Of a stretch of DNA of 59,709 bases, positions 53,553 to 59,709 are shown piece after piece. This DNA is from Trabulsiella guamensis ATCC 49490 (GTDB lineage: Bacteria > Pseudomonadota > Gammaproteobacteria > Enterobacterales > Enterobacteriaceae), in assembly GCF_000734965.1 (NCBI RefSeq), contig NZ_JMTB01000063.1:1-59709 (forward strand), in the 5' to 3' direction. Numbering within the stretch: the first letter of the stretch is position 1; the number at the start of each line of letters is the position of its first letter. The notes under the pieces were generated by a model. That model did not search any database. It worked only from the letters and a program-made list of their open reading frames with translations, and was not told the origin of the DNA. Both the position numbers and the translations under genes were made by a program.

Positions 53553-54020
53553 ATGACACACGATAATAAACTTCAGGTTGAAGCCATCAAATGCGGCACC
53601 GTAATTGACCACATCCCTGCGCAGATCGGCTTTAAGCTGCTGACGTTATTCAAACTGACCAAAACCGACCAGCGCATCACCATCGGTCTGAACCTGCCAT
53701 CCGGCGAGATGGGACGCAAAGATCTCATTAAAATTGAGAATACATTCCTGACCGACGAGCAGGTAAATCAGCTGGCGCTGTACGCACCGCAGGCTACCGT
53801 CAATCGTATCGACAACTATGAAGTGGTTGGCAAATCGCACCCGAGCCTGCCGGATCGCATCGACACCGTGCTGGTGTGCCCGAACAGCAACTGCATCAGC
53901 CACGCAGAGCCGGTCTGCTCCAGCTTTGCCGTGAAAAAGCGTACCAGTGATATCGCCCTGAAATGCAAATACTGTGAGAAAGAATTCTCTCATCATGTTG
54001 TACTGGCTAACGATTTCTGA
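53553..54020 (+). CDS. pyrI: PyrI, aspartate carbamoyltransferase regulatory chain
   Basis: Regulatory subunit that binds CTP/ATP and joins catalytic trimers. The 155-aa product from ATG 53553 ([13 protein letters not shown]; an ATG two codons upstream is alternative) has the nucleotide-binding N-domain and four zinc cysteines in [12 protein letters not shown] and CKYCEKEF. It is two residues longer at the C-terminus than E. coli PyrI (ends LANDF). Confidence 0.97.
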   Translation: MTHDNKLQVEAIKCGTVIDHIPAQIGFKLLTLFKLTKTDQRITIGLNLPSGEMGRKDLIKIENTFLTDEQVNQLALYAPQATVNRIDNYEVVGKSHPSLPDRIDTVLVCPNSNCISHAEPVCSSFAVKKRTSDIALKCKYCEKEFSHHVVLANDF

Positions 54021-54043
54021 CTGGTAATGGCGGGCCTGGCCCT

Positions 54044-54049
54044 TATAAT
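54044..54049 (+). promoter_or_regulatory. Probable ridA promoter -10
   Basis: Perfect TATAAT 38 bp before ridA, with only a weak -35 match. The hexamer sits inside an imperfect palindrome (CCTGG...CCAGG) that could be an operator. Confidence 0.55.
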
Positions 54050-54087
54050 GACCAGGACCCTAATTACCGCTGTATTCAGGAGATAAC

Positions 54088-54474
54088 ATGAGCAAAACTA
54101 TCGCGACGGAAAATGCACCCGCAGCTATCGGCCCGTATGTTCAGGGCGTTGATCTTGGCAGCATGATCATCACTTCCGGTCAGATCCCGGTGGATCCAAA
54201 AACCGGCAGTGTACCGGAAGCCGTTGCCGCACAAGCGCGTCAGTCGCTGGAAAACGTGAAAGCGATCGTTGAAGCAGCAGGTCTGAAAGTGGGCGATATC
54301 GTGAAAACGACCGTTTTCGTTAAAGATCTGAATGATTTCGCGACCGTAAACGCCACGTATGAAGCCTTCTTCACGGAGCACAATGCCACTTTCCCGGCAC
54401 GATCTTGTGTTGAAGTCGCGCGTCTGCCGAAAGATGTGAAGATCGAAATCGAAGCTATCGCAGTTCGTCGCTAA
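54088..54474 (+). CDS. ridA: RidA, enamine/imine deaminase
   Basis: Hydrolyses reactive 2-aminoacrylate and related enamines formed by PLP-dependent serine/threonine dehydratases, protecting other PLP enzymes. The 128-aa product has the YjgF family motifs NAPAAIGPYVQGV, TSGQIPVDP and FPARSCVEVARLP with the substrate-binding arginine. Length equals E. coli RidA. AGGAGA precedes the ATG. Its protective role is relevant to dehydratases such as TdcB in the same window. Confidence 0.98.
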   Translation: MSKTIATENAPAAIGPYVQGVDLGSMIITSGQIPVDPKTGSVPEAVAAQARQSLENVKAIVEAAGLKVGDIVKTTVFVKDLNDFATVNATYEAFFTEHNATFPARSCVEVARLPKDVKIEIEAIAVRR

Positions 54475-54481
54475 TCGCGGT

Positions 54482-54502
54482 GCCGGGTCACGAAGACCCG
54501 GC
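54482..54502 (+). terminator. ridA terminator
   Basis: GCCGGGTC / GACCCGGC with loop ACGAA, followed by TAGTGTTTT, 7 bp after ridA. Confidence 0.85.
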
Positions 54503-54534
54503 TAGTGTTTTCACCGCACCGGGTCCAGGGAGGA

Positions 54535-55428
54535 TTAATAGAGCGTCACGCGTTCGAGGATTTCCTGCGTATACGGTGCCGCATGCGGCCACGGTTGGCT
54601 GCTGCCCAGCGCGATGTTGGGTTTGTTTTTGCCATGGAAGTCGCTGCCGCAGGTCGCCAGCAGCGAGTTATCCAGCGTGTACTGGTAAAGCGCATGGCGA
54701 AGCGCCTCGTCATGATAGCTGGAGAACACCTCCACCCCCTGCACACCGAGCGGCCGCATTTGCTCAATCACCGACAGATGTTTTTCCTTCACGTTGGCAC
54801 CGATATGCGCAATCACCGGAATGCCGCCGTTGTCGATAATCAGCGCCGCCATTTCTGCCATCGGCGGGAGATCAACCGTCACATGACAGGGCTTGCCTCT
54901 GCCGAAAAAATCCCAGAAAAAGTTAATCAGCGGCATATCGCTGCGCGCGTTTCCGGCCCGGTAAGGCAGTAACAATGCGTGATTCGCGTTACGCTCATCG
55001 TCTAAAATCAGCTCCGCCATCTCCTCTTCCTGTGGGATGCGGTCGCCCGCCATGGCATACAGGCGCTCTTCGTCGAAATGAAACCCGAGCGCCCGCAGTT
55101 TGCTGAGTTTCAGCGGCGTCGCCGCGCGTTCAAGCTGGTGGAAATTCTGTTCAACGGCGTCAAAATCCCGGCTGTCGCGCCGAAAGCCGTAGCCCAGCAG
55201 GTGGTAATTATTTCCTTCAAACGAACAATCAATTTCGATCCCCGTCATCACACTGACGCCATTCGTTTTGCCGTAGCGAATGGCCCCTTCCACTGATCGT
55301 GCGGAGTTGTGATCGGTGACCGCCAGCACCGACACCTCTGCCGCTTTCGCCATCATGAGCAGGTCGCTGACAGCGAAATCGGCATCATCGCTGTACGCCG
55401 AATGGGTATGCAAATCGATACGTTTCAT
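54535..55428 (-). CDS. PHP-domain metal-dependent phosphoesterase
   Basis: Probable phosphoesterase related to TrpH/RNase AM; substrate unknown. The 297-aa product from ATG 55428 (an ATG immediately upstream adds one residue) has the PHP motifs RIDLHTHSAYSDDA, AVTDHNSARSVEGA, GIEIDCSFEG, VIAHIGANV and ATCGSDFHGKNKP, giving the metal-binding His/Asp set. It is convergent with ridA and follows mgtA on the same strand by 94 bp. I do not recall a gene here in E. coli K-12. Confidence 0.9.
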   Translation of the reverse strand: MKRIDLHTHSAYSDDADFAVSDLLMMAKAAEVSVLAVTDHNSARSVEGAIRYGKTNGVSVMTGIEIDCSFEGNNYHLLGYGFRRDSRDFDAVEQNFHQLERAATPLKLSKLRALGFHFDEERLYAMAGDRIPQEEEMAELILDDERNANHALLLPYRAGNARSDMPLINFFWDFFGRGKPCHVTVDLPPMAEMAALIIDNGGIPVIAHIGANVKEKHLSVIEQMRPLGVQGVEVFSSYHDEALRHALYQYTLDNSLLATCGSDFHGKNKPNIALGSSQPWPHAAPYTQEILERVTLY

Positions 55429-55522
55429 CATCTTCTCCTTAAGCTGATAATCATGTACTGACAGGCACTATACCGGACGGCGTAACCGGAAAATTTGCGC
55501 TCGCATAATAACCGGTTGCAAT

Positions 55523-58231
55523 TTACTGCCAGCCGTAACGACGGCTGTAAAATCCTTTCACCAGTTGGGTGAGAGTCATATATCCCGCCAGAATCGCCAC
55601 CAGCCATGGAAAATAGCTCAGCGGCAGCGCCTGTAACTGCAGATACCCCGCCAGCGGCGAGAATGGCAGCGCGATGCCCGCGACCATCACCACCAGCGTC
55701 ATCGCCAGTAACGGCCATGCGGCGCGGCTCTGAATGAACGGAATGCGGCGCGTGCGGATCATATGCACGATCAGCGTCTGCGACAGCAGCCCCACCACGA
55801 ACCAGCCGGACTGGAACAACGTCTGGTGTTCCGGCGTGGTGGCATGGAACACAAACCACATCAGGCAGAAGGTGAGGATGTCGAAGATCGAGCTGATCGG
55901 CCCGAAGAACAGCATGAAACGCCCCAGATCACGCGGGTTCCAGCGCTGCGGTTTCTGTATTTGTTCGTCGTCCACATTGTCGAACGGGATCGCCACCTGT
56001 GACACGTCGTACAGCAGATTCTGAATCAGCAGGTGCAGTGGCAGCATCGGCAGAAACGGCAGGAATGCGCTGGCGACCAGCACGCTGAAGACGTTACCGA
56101 AATTCGAACTGGCGGTCATTTTGATGTATTTCAGCATGTTGGCGAAGGTGCGACGCCCTTCGATCACCCCCGCTTCCAGCACCATCAGGCTCTTTTCCAG
56201 CAGAATGATATCCGCGGCTTCCCGGGCGATATCCACGGCCCCCTCCACCGAAATACCAATATCCGCCGCGCGCAGCGCGGGTGCATCGTTAATGCCGTCG
56301 CCCATAAAACCCACCACATGTCCTTCGCGCTTCAGCAGCGTCACGATGCGCTCTTTGTGCAGTGGTGTCAGGCGCGCGAACAGCGTTGTGTGGCGGGCAA
56401 GCTGTGCCAGTTCATCGTCGCCAAGTCGCTCGATGTCGCTGCCGATCACCACCTCGCCGGGATCAAGCCCGACGTCATGGCACACTTTCGCCGCCACCAG
56501 CTCGCTGTCGCCGGTGAGGATTTTGACGGTGATCCCGCTGGCTTTCAGCGCATTCAGCGCCGGGGCTGTGCTCTCTTTCGGTGGGTCAAGAAACGCGATG
56601 TACCCTTCGAGGATCAAGTCAGATTCATCAATACGTTGATAATCCCCTTCCCGCGCCGGCAGCGTTTTGCTGGCAACCGCCACCACACGCAGCCCCTGAC
56701 GGTTGAGCGTGTCGGTTACCCGGGTGATGCGGCGCAGCATAGTGTCGTCCAGCGGCACGATGTCGTCGTTGTAGCGCACCTGCGTGGAGACGCGGAGGAT
56801 CTCCTGCAACGCACCTTTGCAGATCAACCGATGAATGTGTTCCTGTTCTGCAACCACCACCGACATCCTGCGGCGCTCAAAATCAAACGGGATCTCATCC
56901 ACTTTCTGCCAGCGTTCCGCCAGACTGCGCGCGGCGTCCTGACCGACACCCTCCAGTACCGCCGTGTCGAGCAAATTTTTCAACCCGGTCTGATAATGGC
57001 TATTGAGCCAGGCGCAATGCAGCACGCGCTCGCTGGGCTTGCCGGAGACATCGGTATGGTTTTCCAGCACGATTTTGTCCTGTGTCAGGGTGCCGGTTTT
57101 GTCGGTACAGAGAATATCCATCGCGCCGAAATTCTGGATCGCATCCAGATGTTTGACGATCACTTTTTGTTTCGACAACTTCACCGCACCGCGCGCCAGC
57201 GTGGAGGTGACGATCATCGGCAGCATTTCCGGCGTCAGCCCCACGGCCACAGAGAGCGCAAACAGCGCCGCTTCCCACCAGTCGCCTTTGGTATAGCCAT
57301 TAATCAACAGCACCACCGGCGTCATCACCAGCATAAAACGGATGAGCAGCATACTGACGCGGCTGATGCCTTTCTGAAACGCATTCGGCTCGCTCACCTG
57401 CTCGCTGACGCGCCCGGCCAGTTGCCCGAACCAGGTTTTTTCGCCAGTGGCGAACACGACAGCCTGCGCTGTACCGCTGACCACGTTAGTACCCATAAAG
57501 CAAAGGGTGTCGCACTCAAGCGGATTGCTTTGCTGTGGTTCACGGCTGCGGACAACTTTCTCTACTGGCAGTGATTCGCCGGTCAGCGACGCCTGGGCGA
57601 CGAACAGATCGCGGGCCTGAAAAACGCGCAGATCAGCAGGGATCATGTCGCCCGCAGACAATTTCACCACGTCGCCGGGCACCAGTTGATCAAGCGGGAT
57701 TTCGCACCAGCGGCTTTCGCCCCGATCATTAACCACTCGCAACACCGTAGCGGTATTGCTGACCATCGCTTTCAGCGCATCTGCCGCCCTGGTGGATCGC
57801 GCTTCCTGAATAAAGTTCAGCAGGGTGGAAATGCCCACCATCAGGGCGATCACGCCCGCGGCAAACAGATCTTCAGAGGAATAGGAGATAATGCCGAGCG
57901 CGGTCAGCAGCAAATTAAACGGGTTGCGATAGCACAACCACAAATGCACCCACCACGGCAGCGGTTTTTGCGCTGGCAGCGTGTTGGTGCCGTATTGTTC
58001 ACGCTGATCCTCAACCTCCATCGCGTTCAGCCCTTCCGGGTGGCTGTTAAATGCGCGCCAGATTTCATGTTCATCCATCGCGGCGACGTTCAGGCAATGG
58101 CGGGCAAGCGAGTCCGGAACGGGACCGCTGGCGAATGCTTTTCCTTCGGGCATCGGGTCGCGCTGAACGAGACGGCGCGGCAGACGGCGGCTGAGCTGTG
58201 CAAACAGCTGCCGGGTAATATTTTTCCACAT
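55523..58231 (-). CDS. mgtA: MgtA, Mg2+-importing P-type ATPase
   Basis: P-type ATPase importing Mg2+ when it is scarce. The 902-aa product equals Salmonella MgtA in length; ATG 58231 has GGAGG eight bases upstream, and the longer frame to 58255 is not homologous. Motifs: SLTGESLPVEKV, the phosphorylation site CTDKTGTLTQD, GDGINDAPALRAADIG, and about ten transmembrane helices (VGLTPEMLPMIV in the ion path). Controlled from a 270-nt leader containing mgtL and by PhoP. Confidence 0.98.
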   Translation of the reverse strand: MWKNITRQLFAQLSRRLPRRLVQRDPMPEGKAFASGPVPDSLARHCLNVAAMDEHEIWRAFNSHPEGLNAMEVEDQREQYGTNTLPAQKPLPWWVHLWLCYRNPFNLLLTALGIISYSSEDLFAAGVIALMVGISTLLNFIQEARSTRAADALKAMVSNTATVLRVVNDRGESRWCEIPLDQLVPGDVVKLSAGDMIPADLRVFQARDLFVAQASLTGESLPVEKVVRSREPQQSNPLECDTLCFMGTNVVSGTAQAVVFATGEKTWFGQLAGRVSEQVSEPNAFQKGISRVSMLLIRFMLVMTPVVLLINGYTKGDWWEAALFALSVAVGLTPEMLPMIVTSTLARGAVKLSKQKVIVKHLDAIQNFGAMDILCTDKTGTLTQDKIVLENHTDVSGKPSERVLHCAWLNSHYQTGLKNLLDTAVLEGVGQDAARSLAERWQKVDEIPFDFERRRMSVVVAEQEHIHRLICKGALQEILRVSTQVRYNDDIVPLDDTMLRRITRVTDTLNRQGLRVVAVASKTLPAREGDYQRIDESDLILEGYIAFLDPPKESTAPALNALKASGITVKILTGDSELVAAKVCHDVGLDPGEVVIGSDIERLGDDELAQLARHTTLFARLTPLHKERIVTLLKREGHVVGFMGDGINDAPALRAADIGISVEGAVDIAREAADIILLEKSLMVLEAGVIEGRRTFANMLKYIKMTASSNFGNVFSVLVASAFLPFLPMLPLHLLIQNLLYDVSQVAIPFDNVDDEQIQKPQRWNPRDLGRFMLFFGPISSIFDILTFCLMWFVFHATTPEHQTLFQSGWFVVGLLSQTLIVHMIRTRRIPFIQSRAAWPLLAMTLVVMVAGIALPFSPLAGYLQLQALPLSYFPWLVAILAGYMTLTQLVKGFYSRRYGWQ

Positions 58232-58340
58232 AAAAAAGTCCCTCCACGCCCACAACAGACGGGCGCAGTATGGTTTTCAGGCAGGGCAAGGCCGTACCTG
58301 AAAGGCACAAAAATTGATTGCAGGGACATCAACGACGCCA

Positions 58341-58365
58341 CTGCCTTACCGCGCCGGTAAGGCAG
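58341..58365 (-). promoter_or_regulatory. mgtA leader hairpin
   Basis: Perfect CTGCCTTACC / GGTAAGGCAG stem with a short GC loop, between the mgtL stop and mgtA. It corresponds to one of the alternative stem-loops of the Mg2+-responsive mgtA leader. Confidence 0.75.
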
Positions 58366-58376
58366 TCATCACAGCT

Positions 58377-58430
58377 TTACCGGAGCGAAAAATACCCCCA
58401 TCGATGATGGGGAGTGGGATCGGGATCCAT
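58377..58430 (-). CDS. mgtL: MgtL, proline-rich leader peptide of mgtA
   Basis: 17-residue leader peptide, MDPDPTPHHRWGYFSLR, preceded by GGAGG. The DPDPTP stretch matches E. coli MgtL ([17 protein letters not shown]). In the known mechanism ribosome behaviour at these codons, affected by Mg2+ and proline, decides whether Rho ends the transcript before mgtA. The C-terminal half differs from E. coli. Too short for ordinary gene finders. Confidence 0.93.
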   Translation of the reverse strand: MDPDPTPHHRWGYFSLR

Positions 58431-58508
58431 ACAGCCTCCGGTAAGTGAAAGAAGAGAGACCGCGCAAGTCAGCCAGATAAACGATGAAGCTTGTGCGATG
58501 ATGGCGTT

Positions 58509-58543
58509 ATCATACGACCGCGCAACTAAACCGGGCATCAACC
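58509..58543 (-). promoter_or_regulatory. mgtA promoter with PhoP box
   Basis: Minus strand: PhoP direct repeat GGTTGA-N5-GGTTTA (58527-58543), 12 bp before -10 TATGAT (58509-58514). The predicted start near 58502 gives a leader of about 270 nt, like the Salmonella one. The arrangement is the standard for PhoP-activated promoters. Confidence 0.92.
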
Positions 58544-58622
58544 AGATTTTACCCATTGCGGTTTGGTTGAATCACAGTAGTCTCTGTTATTCTGCAGCAC
58601 TGGCTTACTATGGGAATTGAGG

Positions 58623-59570
58623 ATGCAAAACCGGCTGACCATCAAAGACATCGCTCGTTTAAGCGGGGTGGGTAAATCCACCGTCTCCCGCGTGCTGAAT
58701 AATGAAAGCGGCGTGAGCGAACGCACCCGGGAACGAATTGAAGCGGTGATGCTTCAGCACGGATTCTCCCCTTCCCGCTCGGCGCGCGCCATGCGTGGGC
58801 AAAGCGACAAAGTGGTCGCCATTATCGTTACCCGTCTTGATTCCCTCTCTGAAAACCTCGCCGTGCAGACGATGCTGCCTGCGTTTTACGAACGCGGTTA
58901 CGATCCAATCATGATTGAGAGCCAGTTTTCCCCGGCGCTGGTGGAAGAACATTTAGGCATGCTGAGTCGCCGCAACATTGACGGCGTGGTGCTGTTTGGT
59001 TTTACCGGCATTACCGAGGCGATGCTTGAGCCGTGGCAGTCGACGTTAGTGCTGCTGGCGCGGGACGCCAACGGGTTTGCTTCGGTCTGCTATGACGACG
59101 AAGGCGCTATCGGAATACTGATGCAGCGCCTGTACGATCAGGGGCATCGCCATATTAGTTTCCTCGGCGTGCCGCACAGCGACGTCACCACCGGCAAACG
59201 TCGTCATGACGCCTATCTCGCCTTCTGTAAAAAGCGCAAGATCAACCCGGTTGCCGCATTGCCGGGCCTGGCGATGAAACAGGGTTATGACAATGTCGCG
59301 AAAGTCATGAACGCCGATACCACCGCGCTGCTCTGCGCCACCGACACCCTCGCGATTGGCGCCAGCAAATATTTGCAGGAACAACGCATCGACAGCATTC
59401 AACTGGCGAGCGTGGGCAACACACCGCTGGTGAAGTTTCTCCACCCGGAAATTATCACTGTTGATCCAGGCTACGCCGAGGCGGGAAGCCGCGCGGCACA
59501 ACAGTTGATCGAGCAGATCAACGGCCACGCCGATCCGCGTCAGATAGTGATCCCCGCACGACTCGCTTAA
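58623..59570 (+). CDS. treR: TreR, trehalose operon repressor (LacI family)
   Basis: Repressor of treBC, released by trehalose-6-phosphate. The 315-aa product from ATG 58623 (MQNRLTIKDIARLSGVGKSTVSRVLNN begins the LacI helix-turn-helix, residues 1-26 or so) has the hinge QHGFSPSRSARAM and a periplasmic-binding-type sensor domain with LCATDTLAIGASKYL. Length equals E. coli TreR. It is divergent from mgtA and upstream of treB, as in E. coli. Confidence 0.97.
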   Translation: MQNRLTIKDIARLSGVGKSTVSRVLNNESGVSERTRERIEAVMLQHGFSPSRSARAMRGQSDKVVAIIVTRLDSLSENLAVQTMLPAFYERGYDPIMIESQFSPALVEEHLGMLSRRNIDGVVLFGFTGITEAMLEPWQSTLVLLARDANGFASVCYDDEGAIGILMQRLYDQGHRHISFLGVPHSDVTTGKRRHDAYLAFCKKRKINPVAALPGLAMKQGYDNVAKVMNADTTALLCATDTLAIGASKYLQEQRIDSIQLASVGNTPLVKFLHPEIITVDPGYAEAGSRAAQQLIEQINGHADPRQIVIPARLA

Positions 59571-59609
59571 CCCCTGGTGGCACAAATAGTGTGATCTTCG
59601 CTGCGTTTC

Positions 59610-59621
59610 GGGAACGTTCCC
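59610..59621 (+). promoter_or_regulatory. TreR-type operator before treB
   Basis: Perfect palindrome GGGAACGTTCCC, 76 bp before the treB start. LacI-family operators have this centre-symmetric form with a central CG, and TreR lies directly upstream. Confidence 0.8.
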
Positions 59622-59696
59622 ATTTACCAGATTTGAGGAAAGGCTCAGGATGCTCCTCAGGTCATTACGCACATCCTTCATCTGCCATGAGGCTTC

Positions 59697-59709
59697 ATGA
59701 TGAGCAAAG
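59697..59709 (+). CDS. treB: TreB, trehalose PTS EIIBC (first codons only)
   Basis: Only ATGATGAGCAAAG is inside the window, encoding MMSK, the N-terminus of E. coli TreB (MMSKINQTD). The identity rests on this match, the preceding treR and the operator between them. The gene continues beyond the window. Confidence 0.75.

Noticed and set aside
56033-57574. 513-codon plus-strand frame inside mgtA
   Set aside because: Antisense shadow of the P-type ATPase with typical His/Gln/Arg bias.

Overview
The window looks like the chromosome of an enterobacterium close to Salmonella and Escherichia, most probably Citrobacter sensu lato. Nearly every protein can be aligned from memory, almost residue for residue, with an E. 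coli K-12 or Salmonella counterpart. It combines genes E. coli K-12 lacks (miaE, an arginine deiminase operon, a PHP-domain gene, intact agaE/agaF/agaA) with genes typical of E. coli (gar, kba/aga). The genus is inferred from gene content only. I saw no tRNA, insertion sequence, prophage or CRISPR array.

Left part (1-34.4 kb) follows the E. coli 70-71 min order: tdcC (cut by the window edge), tdcB and tdcA for anaerobic threonine/serine degradation; rnpB (RNase P RNA); garKRLP and divergent garD for galactarate use; agaR and the complete aga/kba cluster (two PTS permeases, deacetylase, deaminase/isomerase, tagatose-bisphosphate aldolase) for N-acetylgalactosamine and galactosamine, ending in a 5'-truncated agaI; a Fic-HTH gene; rsmI; and lpoA-yraN-diaA-dolP, yraQ, yraR, yhbP, yhbQ, yhbS, ubiT, ubiUV and yhbW. 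ubiT carries a frameshift in a six-base homopolymer.

At about 34.4 kb the order jumps to the E. coli 96 min region, in reverse orientation: lptG, lptF, pepA, holC, valS, aaaT, an unknown membrane protein, miaE, rraB, argI, tabA, arcA-arcC-arcB-arcD-arcR, pyrL-pyrB-pyrI, ridA, a PHP-domain protein, mgtA with its mgtL leader, treR and the first bases of treB. The junction fits one end of a large inversion around oriC; a misassembly must be excluded.

Functionally the right part concentrates carbamoyl-phosphate and ornithine metabolism. argI (anabolic) and arcB (catabolic) ornithine carbamoyltransferases flank arcA and carbamate kinase arcC, with pyrBI just downstream. A second ArgR-family regulator, which has lost the two arginine-contacting aspartates, closes the arc cluster. 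Regulatory signals readable from sequence include AgaR-like operators, paired ARG boxes at argI, a perfect CRP site before arcA, the pyrBI attenuator and slippage start, the PhoP box plus proline-rich leader peptide of mgtA, and a TreR-type palindrome before treB. No wholly new multi-gene system is evident. The strongest leads are the inversion junction, the broken ubiT and agaI, the ArgR paralogue, the Fic gene and the unknown membrane protein.
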